A DNA stretch of 64,000 bases, taken from positions 1-64,000 of the forward strand of contig JALOOU010000004.1 in NCBI GenBank assembly GCA_025454255.1. The letters are read 5' to 3'. The notes under the pieces are model-generated. The model was not told the origin of the DNA and did not search any database. It worked only from the letters and a program-made list of their open reading frames with translations. The translations under genes were made by a program, and so were the position numbers. Below are positions 57,213 to 64,000 of the stretch, in pieces. This DNA comes from Desulfobacterales bacterium (GTDB lineage Bacteria; Desulfobacterota; Desulfobacteria; Desulfobacterales; SpSt-501). The stretch's first letter is position 1. Every line of letters begins with the position of its first letter.

Positions 57213-59453
57213 TCAGGTCGCCGCCGCGGCGATGTCGCGCTTGAGACCGTCGATGGCCTCCTGAATGCGCCGGCAGTCCTGCGCCATGTCCGCCAGCACG
57301 GCCACGGCCTGAGCCTTGTCCTCCTGGCGGGCGCTCACCCCCTGCGCCAAGGCTCCGAAGTCGGCCGCGTAAGCCTGCAGCTGGCCGGCGGCGACCTCGG
57401 AGAGCCTCCCGGCGGCCATCTCGATCTGCAGGAAAAAATATTTGAATTTGATGTTTTCGCGGTAATCCCGGAGCTCCACGATCAGGGACTGCAGGGTTTC
57501 GCGCCGGATGCGCACCAAGCCCTCCCGCAGCGCGCGCAGGTCCTCCTCGCCTTCGCGAACGGTCTTTTTGAGAACTTTTTTGAACCCGCTCAGAACCCGG
57601 TAGAACCCGCGCCGCAGCAGGGCCTCGGTCCGCAGCCGCGCGGTGTAGTTGATGGCGCTGGCGAGCGGCGGGTGGCTTACGCCGGAGTTGCGCAGCAGAC
57701 TCGCCACGCCGGGGATCGCCACCGCCTCCGATGATCGGCAGTCGATGCGGATGCCGAGGCCCTCCATCAAGCCGCAGAACTCCTCGTAGGCATCCGCGAT
57801 CAGACTCTGGTAAGGCGCCGCGATGGATTCCAGCTGCGCGCAGATCTGCGCCTCCTGGGCGGCAATGAAGCGGACGATTTCAGGGTTGACCTGCTCGGTG
57901 ATGTAGGCATCGAGGGCGCGCTTGAACTCCTGGAACATCTGGTAGAGCGCCCGGGAGAACCCGCCCGCGCGGAGCGCTTCGCCGCAGCGCTCGGGGTCAA
58001 AGCGGGCGGAGCCGACAAACGCGGTGAGCCCCCGCGTCAGCTCGCCCGAGCCGTCGTCCAGGAACCGATTGACCTCGCTTGCGACCGACTGCCTGACCTT
58101 GGGCACGATGCCCGCCAGCGAGCTCTGCAGCGCCTTCAGGATCTGTGCGAACCGCTCCTGGTGCCGGCGGATGCGTTCGGCGACGCGGCGGGCATCGGCC
58201 GCATCGCGGGTCAGGATCTCCTGGTTGACGCCGATCCAGTTGGCCATCCCCGCGCGGATCACCCTCAAGTGCTCGACGGGGTTCTGAAAGAGAAGCGCGT
58301 GGCGCTTGCGGTTCAAGGTCGCGTGCAGCGCGCTGGCGAACCTCGCCGTTTCGGCCGTTGAGAAGTCGACGAGTTCCGCATCCGCGCGCCAGAGTTCCAG
58401 TCGGCGGCGGTCCCGCTCGGCCAGGGGGGAGGCGGCGGCAAAGAGGTTGTAGAGCGCCGAAAAGGTAAACAGCTTCGCTCCGGCGGCGATCAGGCTGAGC
58501 TCCTCGGACACCCGGCGAACCGAGGCCTGCAGGTTGCCCAGCGAGGGGTGCTCGCTGAAATCGCAGTTCAACACGAAAAGGCAGCTGTCCAGAATCCCCA
58601 TGCGGCTGATCATGGACAGGAACTTGATGTCGGCCTGCCGCAGGCCGGTGCGGCTGCTGATCACATAGACCAGCAGGTGGGCCAGACGCAAGTAATCCTG
58701 CACCATCGCCAGGTGCAGCGGGTTGGAGGAGTCGCTGCCCTGGCAGTCGGCGATCTCGACGCCGCTGCCCACGCCGGCGGTGGGGACGTCCAGCTGAATG
58801 TCGCGCAGATACACGGAGAGGGACTCGTTGCCGGTAAAGGCCCAATGATCGATGAACCGATCGCTTTCGAAGCCGTGCACGACCGGCTCCTCGCCCAGGA
58901 AGCGGCTGACCGTGTCGTAGCCCTCAAGATAGCAGGAGAGCAGCACCAGATTGCGGTTGCGGGCATCGTCGCTGATGCGCTGCTCGCCGTTCAGGGACTG
59001 CAAAGCCCGGGCGAGGCCGGCGCGCTCCTGCTCACGGCGGATGTCGAAGGGATCCTGGGCGCTGCGCCAGTTCACATCGGGGAACAGGACCAGCGCCTGC
59101 TGCATGTCGGTGTTCACCTCCGCCCAGGTTTTGAAGAAAAGGGTCGCTTTCAACCGCTGCCCGGGGCGCACCCGCGTGACGATGGAGGTCACGACCCCGG
59201 CGCCGCGTTTGAGAAGATCACCGTTGAGCAGCGAGTTCAAAAGGGTGCTTTTGCCCGATTTGATCGGTCCGACGACGGCCACGCGCACGGTGTTCTCGGC
59301 CACGCGCTGCGGCAGCGCGGCGCAGGTCTTCTCCCACTCCGCGAAGCGGTAATCGGAAAGCCCGGGAATGCGTCGCACCGCGCGAAACAGAGCGAGCAGG
59401 CCGTCGTTGGCCGACAGCAGGCGTTGCTTTTGGTCTTCGGTTCCATCCATCAT
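57213..59453 (-). CDS. Dynamin-like GTPase with divergent G3 motif
   Basis: A 746-residue large GTPase. P-loop 'GPIKSGKST' at 62-70; G2 'VTSIVTRV' at ~88-95; G3 reads 'DCQGSD' at 236-241 instead of DTPG; G4 may be 'LNCD' at 295-298 instead of TKxD. About 400 helical residues follow, consistent with the stalk and membrane-binding part of bacterial dynamin-like proteins ('FQEFKRALDAYITEQVNPEIVRFIAA'). Probably works at membranes by oligomerisation; the altered G3 means hydrolysis could be slow or absent. It is divergent from the small Cys-rich gene at 59626. Confidence 0.85.
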   Translation of the reverse strand: MMDGTEDQKQRLLSANDGLLALFRAVRRIPGLSDYRFAEWEKTCAALPQRVAENTVRVAVVGPIKSGKSTLLNSLLNGDLLKRGAGVVTSIVTRVRPGQRLKATLFFKTWAEVNTDMQQALVLFPDVNWRSAQDPFDIRREQERAGLARALQSLNGEQRISDDARNRNLVLLSCYLEGYDTVSRFLGEEPVVHGFESDRFIDHWAFTGNESLSVYLRDIQLDVPTAGVGSGVEIADCQGSDSSNPLHLAMVQDYLRLAHLLVYVISSRTGLRQADIKFLSMISRMGILDSCLFVLNCDFSEHPSLGNLQASVRRVSEELSLIAAGAKLFTFSALYNLFAAASPLAERDRRRLELWRADAELVDFSTAETARFASALHATLNRKRHALLFQNPVEHLRVIRAGMANWIGVNQEILTRDAADARRVAERIRRHQERFAQILKALQSSLAGIVPKVRQSVASEVNRFLDDGSGELTRGLTAFVGSARFDPERCGEALRAGGFSRALYQMFQEFKRALDAYITEQVNPEIVRFIAAQEAQICAQLESIAAPYQSLIADAYEEFCGLMEGLGIRIDCRSSEAVAIPGVASLLRNSGVSHPPLASAINYTARLRTEALLRRGFYRVLSGFKKVLKKTVREGEEDLRALREGLVRIRRETLQSLIVELRDYRENIKFKYFFLQIEMAAGRLSEVAAGQLQAYAADFGALAQGVSARQEDKAQAVAVLADMAQDCRRIQEAIDGLKRDIAAAAT

Positions 59454-59513
59454 CGTTATACACCTGATTGCCGTGGGCGCGGCCGACGCACGGCGCCGGC
59501 AGCGGGCGCGGCC

Positions 59514-59542
59514 TTGTGGGGCCGGCCGATTAATGGTATGCT
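59514..59542 (+). promoter_or_regulatory. Putative promoter of the small Cys-rich gene
   Basis: TTGTGG (59514-59519), a 17-bp spacer and TATGCT (59537-59542). The start would be about 75 bp before the ATG at 59626. Confidence 0.42.
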
Positions 59543-59625
59543 GCTGCGTAGAGTCGATCCGGGAAAGAGCGCGCTTCGCCCTTCATCCTGCAACGGGGCC
59601 GGCGCGCTCGAGAGGGATTTACGGC

Positions 59626-59772
59626 ATGTCCGAAAAGAACCCTGAGTGCCCGCTCTGCAACCCGCTGAACTGCAAAGAGTACCACAATCCGAAAGTGTGC
59701 GCCTTCGCCCGCCGCGACAAAGCCTGCCTCAAGCGCAAACGGGCGAAAGGCAAGCTGGCGCCCCCTGCCTGA
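59626..59772 (+). CDS. 48-residue Cys-rich protein, probably metal-binding
   Basis: Starts MSEKNPECPLCNPLNCKEYH and ends in a basic Lys/Arg-rich tail with Cys at 8, 11, 16, 25 and 34. The first C-x2-C pair, C16 and the later cysteines suggest a zinc- or iron-binding knuckle; no match to a named zinc-finger family. GAGAGGG lies about 9 bases upstream of the ATG. Divergent from the dynamin-like gene and tail-to-tail with algH/yqgE 6 bp away. Confidence 0.72.
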   Translation: MSEKNPECPLCNPLNCKEYHNPKVCAFARRDKACLKRKRAKGKLAPPA

Positions 59773-59778
59773 CCCGCT

Positions 59779-60348
59779 TCAGGCGTTCCCGGCCGTGCCG
59801 GAGAGCATGGCCGGGCTGACACCGATCCGGCGCACGGCCTCCTCCCAGCGCGCCGCGAGCGGCAGCGCGAAAATGGCTTCGTCGAAAACGGGGTGGGTCA
59901 GCCAGGCGTTGTCACGGATCTCCATCTCCAGCTGACCGGGGCCCCAGCCGGCGCAGCCCAAACTGATCAGAAACGATGTCGGCCCTCGCCCCAGGGCGAG
60001 GGCCTCCAGGATATCCCGCGTGTTGCTGAGGGCGAGCGTCGGGGTCACCATCAGGCTCCCCTCCCAGCCGAACGGCTGGCCGTGGAGGATGAAAATCTCC
60101 CCCGCGTGCACCGGCCCGCCGATGTGGACCGGGATCTGCCCGGCGTTCGGGCCGCAGGCGATATCCAGCTCCTCGAAGAGGTCCTTGCCGCTCAGCAGCT
60201 CGTGCCGCCGGTTGATGACAATCCCCATCGCACCCTGCGCGCTGTGTTCGCAAAGGCAGGTGACGGTCAGAGAGAAATTGGGGTCGGTCAGGCCGGGCAT
60301 GGCCATGAGAAAATGCCCTTTCAGCGATTCGGGGGCGGCGGCGTGCAT
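59779..60348 (-). CDS. YqgE/AlgH family protein
   Basis: A 189-residue member of the UPF0301 (YqgE/AlgH) family: 'GHFLMAMPGLTDPNFSLTVTCLCEH' then 'GAMGIVINRRHEL', 'VHIGGPVHAGEIFILH' and 'FLISLGCAGWGPGQLEMEI'. These are the diagnostic blocks. The family's role is not settled (a transcriptional role in alginate production was claimed for AlgH). Convergent with the small Cys-rich gene. Confidence 0.95.
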   Translation of the reverse strand: MHAAAPESLKGHFLMAMPGLTDPNFSLTVTCLCEHSAQGAMGIVINRRHELLSGKDLFEELDIACGPNAGQIPVHIGGPVHAGEIFILHGQPFGWEGSLMVTPTLALSNTRDILEALALGRGPTSFLISLGCAGWGPGQLEMEIRDNAWLTHPVFDEAIFALPLAARWEEAVRRIGVSPAMLSGTAGNA

Positions 60349-60358
60349 GGCCTCATCA

Positions 60359-63052
60359 CTAATCGGGATCAGCGCACTTTGTCAAGGCGCAACCGCGGCG
60401 GCGGCCGTCGGCCTCAGCTGAGCGCCTGAGGATTCCCGCAACGGGGCGGGCATCCGCGGCCGTCGGGGCCTCCGGGGGCGGCGGAGCGGCGGCAGGCACC
60501 AGCTCAAAGACCGCCATCCCCTCGAGCTCGGAGGCGGCCTCCCGCGGCAGGCTCACGCGGCGGACCTCCGGGCGGAACTGCAGATCGCGCAAGGTCGCCT
60601 CGGATACGAGAATGCGGCTGTCGCAGGCCTTGGCCAGCGCCTGCATCCGAAACACGCGGTTCACCGGATCGCCGATGACGGTGTAGTCCATCTTTTTTTC
60701 AAACCCGATGTTGCCCGCGATCACCTCGCCGGTATGGATGCTGATGCCCATCCCCACGGAGTGCCCGAGCTCCTCGAGCAGGGCCCGGTTCACAGCGCCC
60801 AGCTCCGCCTGCATGCGCACCGCTGCGGCGACGGCGGAGTCGGCGTCGCCCTCGCTCGTGGTCGGTGCCCCGAACAGGGCGAGAAAGCCGTCCCCGAGGT
60901 ATTTGTCGACGATCCCGTGGTGTGCGAACACGATGCCGCCCATGACCGTGAAAAACCGGTTCAGCAGCTGCACCGTCTTGCGGGGCCCGATCCTTCGTGC
61001 GATTCCGGAGAAGCCGCGGATGTCGACGTTCAGCAGGGTGATGGTCTTCAGCTCCTCGAGGACGGGCCGCTCTGCACCGCCGGCGTGCAGGATCGAGTCG
61101 ATCACGTGTTTGGGGACGAACTTCTGGAAGATCCGGCGCACGTCGCGCTCGTGTTCGGCCGCGGCGACGGTCTCCTTGTAGAGCCGGGCATTCTCGAGCG
61201 CGATGCACACCGAGGCGGCGATGGCCTGGAGCAGGTCGCGGTCGTTGGCGTCGAAGTCGCCGCCGGCTTTGTTCACCACTTCGATGACGCCGATTACCCG
61301 TCCCTGGGAAATCATCGGCACGCACAGCGCCGAGCGCGGTTGAAACGGCGCCGCATCGCCGGCGGTGGGCAGAAACGGCGAGGAGGCCTTGATGTCATTG
61401 GCGATCACCGCCTCGCCCCTGGCGGCAACGGTGCCCGCTATCCCCTGCCCCATCTTCAGGCGCCGCTCGGCGCCGGCCGGGCGCTGCCCGGGAAAGGCGA
61501 CCGCCACCTCGAGGTCCTGGCCCTTCAGAAAGAGCAGCGAGCCCGCCTCTGCGTCGATGACCTCGCGGACCATGTCGACGGTGAAGTTCAACACCTTTTT
61601 TATGTCGAAGGTGGAGGAGGCCAAAGCGGTGCCGGCCCGTCGAATGGCCTCGATTTCCCGGTCGCGTTTGACCACCGCGGTCAGCAGCCGGTTGCGGTCG
61701 AGCGCCAGGGCGAGCCCCCCGGCCGTCCAGGCGATGAGGTCGCGGGCGGCAGCGAAGGAGAGCGGCTCGCGTCCGGCCAGTGCCAGCACTCCGAACACAT
61801 CGCCCCCGGCCTTCAGCGGGGCGAGCAGACAGCAGCTGCAGCCCAGCTCCACCGCCGCCTGGTCGCCCAGCAGGGGCTGGAGGCAGGCCTCCCCCTCCAG
61901 CAGCAGCGGCGACTCCTGCCGCAGGGCTTTTTCGACCAGGCTGCCCTGAAGCGGATAGGGCGTCTGTTTGAGCCAGCGGCAGGCGCCGGGGCCCAGCAGC
62001 TCCCGCACCTGCACGAACCCCGCCTGGGTTTCGCTGCGGGTGCAGACGAGTGCCGCTTCGAAGGCCACCGCGCCGCGCAGCTCCTGCAGCGCCACGTGCA
62101 GCAGTTCGCCGTCCCGAAAGCTTGAATTCAGGGTTTTCACCAGCCGCGCCATCGTGCCCCGTTCCGCCTCGGCGCGCTCGTTCTGCCGAAGCAGCCGCAG
62201 GTTTTCGTAGGTGAATGCGGCGTGGCTCAGCAGCGGGGTGAGCAGGTCGATGTCCCCGGTGCCGTAGACGCGCCGGGGGTTGCGGCTGGACACGGTCAAG
62301 ACCCCGATCACCTCGAGGCTGGTCTTGATGGGCATGCAGACGAAGGAGCAGGTGCCGTAGTGCTCGTGGTTGGTGCGCCCGAAGCGCCGGTCGGTTTCGA
62401 TGTTCTCCACCACCAGGGGGGCCTTGTTCAGGACGGCATATTTGGCGATGCTCGTGTCGAAATCGATCCGGTCCCCGGGGCTGGCGAACCGCCCCAGGCC
62501 GATCGTGGTTTTGACCAAAAACCGCCGCGGCTCCGAACGCTCGAGCAGCAGCACCGAACCCATGTCCGAGGCGGTCAGCAGCAGGGCCCGCTCCAAACTG
62601 ATGTGCAGGACCTCATCCGGATCGAAGGTGACCGCGCAGAGCTCCGAGAGTTCCTTGAGCACCGAGAGGTTGGCCGATTTCGTGTCCCGCTCCTCCAGCG
62701 CCCGGGTGAACTGGGTCTTGACGCTCTGGAAGGATTCGGCGATGGCGTGCAGTTCATCCACGACGGCCGCGGAATGGGCCCCGGCGGCGCCGGCCGCACC
62801 GCTCATCGTGTCGGAGATGGCCGTGATGCGGTCGAAGACGGACCTCAGGACGTGCAGCCCGATGAAGGCGACCACCAGCAGGCCCAGAAAAAAATAGGGC
62901 ATCGCGGCGTCGGCGAGCAGGTTGTAGCGGATGCTGAAGAGGATCATGCCCACGGCCGGAAAAATGAAAAAAAGGCCGAAGGCCAGGGTGAGCTTGCGCT
63001 GCAACCGGGTTCGGGGTCGGTTCGTTACGCGTGGCCGGCAGGAGCTGTCCAT
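60359..63052 (-). CDS. Class III adenylate/guanylate cyclase with GAF domains and membrane anchor
   Basis: An 897-residue protein. Two membrane helices near residues 22-41 and 51-71 and a helical linker precede three GAF-type domains (~140-290, ~310-470, ~480-650). The C-terminal cyclase homology domain (~660-850) has 'LLNVDIRGFSGIARRIGP' and 'DKYLGDGFLALFGAPTTSEGD' (metal-binding Asp residues), 'GMGISIHTGEVIAGNIG' and 'MDYTVIGDPVNRVFRMQALA'. It should make cAMP or cGMP in response to ligands of the GAF domains; base specificity is not readable with confidence. It could feed the cNMP protein at 4541-5743. It stands alone on its strand. Confidence 0.93.
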   Translation of the reverse strand: MDSSCRPRVTNRPRTRLQRKLTLAFGLFFIFPAVGMILFSIRYNLLADAAMPYFFLGLLVVAFIGLHVLRSVFDRITAISDTMSGAAGAAGAHSAAVVDELHAIAESFQSVKTQFTRALEERDTKSANLSVLKELSELCAVTFDPDEVLHISLERALLLTASDMGSVLLLERSEPRRFLVKTTIGLGRFASPGDRIDFDTSIAKYAVLNKAPLVVENIETDRRFGRTNHEHYGTCSFVCMPIKTSLEVIGVLTVSSRNPRRVYGTGDIDLLTPLLSHAAFTYENLRLLRQNERAEAERGTMARLVKTLNSSFRDGELLHVALQELRGAVAFEAALVCTRSETQAGFVQVRELLGPGACRWLKQTPYPLQGSLVEKALRQESPLLLEGEACLQPLLGDQAAVELGCSCCLLAPLKAGGDVFGVLALAGREPLSFAAARDLIAWTAGGLALALDRNRLLTAVVKRDREIEAIRRAGTALASSTFDIKKVLNFTVDMVREVIDAEAGSLLFLKGQDLEVAVAFPGQRPAGAERRLKMGQGIAGTVAARGEAVIANDIKASSPFLPTAGDAAPFQPRSALCVPMISQGRVIGVIEVVNKAGGDFDANDRDLLQAIAASVCIALENARLYKETVAAAEHERDVRRIFQKFVPKHVIDSILHAGGAERPVLEELKTITLLNVDIRGFSGIARRIGPRKTVQLLNRFFTVMGGIVFAHHGIVDKYLGDGFLALFGAPTTSEGDADSAVAAAVRMQAELGAVNRALLEELGHSVGMGISIHTGEVIAGNIGFEKKMDYTVIGDPVNRVFRMQALAKACDSRILVSEATLRDLQFRPEVRRVSLPREAASELEGMAVFELVPAAAPPPPEAPTAADARPVAGILRRSAEADGRRRGCALTKCADPD

Positions 63053-63225
63053 ATCTGTTTCATTCTATTCCAAAACCGGCGTTGCGGCAAGAAACGCCCC
63101 TACGACGGCCGCTTGACTTTCGCGCCGGCGGAGCCTACGCAGGGAAAAAAACACTTCAGCGAGGCCCCGGCAGACCGCCCGCCGAGCACGGCGGCGCCGG
63201 GAGCCGGGTCGGATCGGAGGCGGGC

Positions 63226-63666
63226 ATGCGGGCCGTGGTCCAACGCGTCAGCGAGAGTTGCGTGGCGGTTTCCGGCGAATCGATCGCCCGCATCGACCGC
63301 GGACTACTGGTGCTCTTGGGGGTCGGCGTCGCGGATACGACGCGGGAGGCGGACGCGCTGGCGGAAAAAATCGTCCATCTGCGCATCTTCGAAGACAGCG
63401 ATGGGAAGCTCAACCGATCGCTGGTCGAGACCGGAGGCGAGCTGCTCGTCGTCTCCCAGTTCACGCTGCTGGGGGAGTGCCGCGGCGGACGACGCCCCTC
63501 GTTCACGGCCGCCGCCCCCGCGGAGCTGGCCGCAGCCCTCTATGCGCACTTCGCGGCCGCGGCGGCCCGCTTCGGCATCCGGGTAAAAACCGGCCGGTTT
63601 CGCGCTCGCATGCAGGTCTCTCTGGTGAACGACGGGCCGGTGACGCTGATCATCGACAGCCCTTAG
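63226..63666 (+). CDS. dtd: D-aminoacyl-tRNA deacylase
   Basis: A 146-residue DTD, which removes D-amino acids mischarged on tRNA. 'MRAVVQRVSESCVAV' is the family start; active-site 'SQFTLLGE' (S-Q-x-T) and 'NDGPVTLIID' (N-x-GP-x-T) are both present. GGAGG lies 6 bases upstream of the ATG at 63226. Full length and intact. The preceding 170 bp to the cyclase start hold no clear gene. Confidence 0.97.
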   Translation: MRAVVQRVSESCVAVSGESIARIDRGLLVLLGVGVADTTREADALAEKIVHLRIFEDSDGKLNRSLVETGGELLVVSQFTLLGECRGGRRPSFTAAAPAELAAALYAHFAAAAARFGIRVKTGRFRARMQVSLVNDGPVTLIIDSP

Positions 63667-63897
63667 AGCTGGTTTCATATTCCCGTCTGACGGCCGGGGG
63701 CCCGCCATGGCGGGATTGCAGGCCGCGCGCACGTGCCCACACCCTGCTGGGGCTGCTGCGCTTTCGAATCAGCCTCCCGCCTTGCCCGCAACCGTGCTCC
63801 GGGGTTGTGAAAGCAGTGATCGTCCCTTTTACAAAATAACCCGACTCACCTGAAAGCCTGGCAATGGGTCCGGCGGGCTGTCGCGGCGCGGGGGGGC
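63667..63897. other. Intergenic stretch with one palindrome
   Basis: About 230 bp. It contains the 14-bp palindrome CCCGCC-AT-GGCGGG at 63701-63714, the third copy of this pattern in the window. I see no gene or clear promoter. Confidence 0.5.
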
Positions 63898-64000
63898 TCA
63901 GCCGGAGATGACGTGCGCGAACGCGCTGTGGTTGTGGATGGACTCGAAATTTTCGGCGCTGACCGAGAACCAGGTGATGTTGGCGTCGGAGCGCAGGCGC
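63898..64000 (-). CDS. folE2: Probable GTP cyclohydrolase FolE2, C-terminal fragment
   Basis: The last 33 codons of a minus-strand gene that begins past the window end. The visible tail, 'WFSVSAENFESIHNHSAFAH' ending VISG, resembles the C-terminus of FolE2 (the type IB, zinc-independent GTP cyclohydrolase), which ends in an 'ESIHNH-A' block. The fragment is too short for certainty. Stop at 63898-63900. Confidence 0.65.
   Translation of the reverse strand, partial: RLRSDANITWFSVSAENFESIHNHSAFAHVISG

Overview
The window is a compact, GC-rich, single-replicon bacterial chromosome segment. I see no transposase, integrase, CRISPR array or prophage block. The gene set suggests a Desulfobacterota (deltaproteobacterial) genome: an MglA-type Ras-like GTPase in an operon with a DUF4388/cyclic-nucleotide-binding protein and a PilZ protein, a YcaO protein with a C-terminal TPR array, a spore-photoproduct-lyase-like radical SAM enzyme, an ExeA-type ATPase fused to an OmpA domain, and FliK/FlhB-like modules. 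This placement is inference from gene content; there is no 16S rRNA in the window.

Layout. 1-4.1 kb: the 3' end of an EF-G-like gene overlaps a secreted SNase-type nuclease, then a minus-strand purC, ParB-like and SplB-like overlapping run. 4.2-6.4 kb: a signalling operon (MglA-like GTPase, DUF4388 + two cNMP domains, PilZ). 6.6-7.5 kb: malate dehydrogenase. 7.5-23.1 kb: a long minus-strand DNA-repair block reading aroK, small membrane protein, recC, FliK-like, FlhB-like, recB, recD, ispF, uvrB, uvrC, mostly with overlapping or nearly touching ends. 23.2-29.2 kb: PP2C phosphatase and FHA protein (+), efp (-), guaA with a coiled-coil membrane protein and larB (+), and a small unknown. 29.2-36.5 kb: the accessory-looking part, with envelope or secreted unknowns, an L-2-hydroxyglutarate-oxidase-type FAD enzyme with a probable CTG start, a flavodoxin-fold protein, an AT-rich island carrying a sigma-54-like promoter, a 50-residue lysine-rich protein and a cold-shock gene with its own promoter, leader and terminator. 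36.8-43.6 kb: an MBL hydrolase with a rhodanese/ferritin-like fusion, a membrane protein with the ExeA-OmpA fusion, Nudix, an aminotransferase and a SprT/DUF2786 protein containing a 50-bp perfect palindrome.

43.6-55.4 kb is an almost unbroken minus-strand housekeeping run: hisB, hisA, dnaG, rpoD, tRNA-Met, Nif3-like, zinc-ribbon protein, rnpB (RNase P RNA), a protein with an HPr domain, ispD and an AhpF-like thioredoxin-reductase flavoprotein, with tRNA-Ala just upstream of hisB. 55.5-64 kb carries YcaO-TPR, a dynamin-like GTPase divergent from a tiny Cys-rich protein, AlgH/YqgE, a three-GAF class III nucleotide cyclase, dtd and the 3' end of a probable folE2.

How the parts may work together: RecBCD and UvrBC give double-strand-break and nucleotide-excision repair. 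DnaG and RpoD form the familiar primase/sigma pair. The GAF-cyclase could make the ligand for the cNMP domains beside the MglA-like GTPase (inference). The most unusual signals are the flagellar-type modules embedded between recC and recB, the ParB-like/SplB-like couple, the HPr domain on a large unknown protein with no PTS genes nearby, the dynamin-like GTPase with a divergent G3 motif, and the palindrome inside the SprT-like gene.
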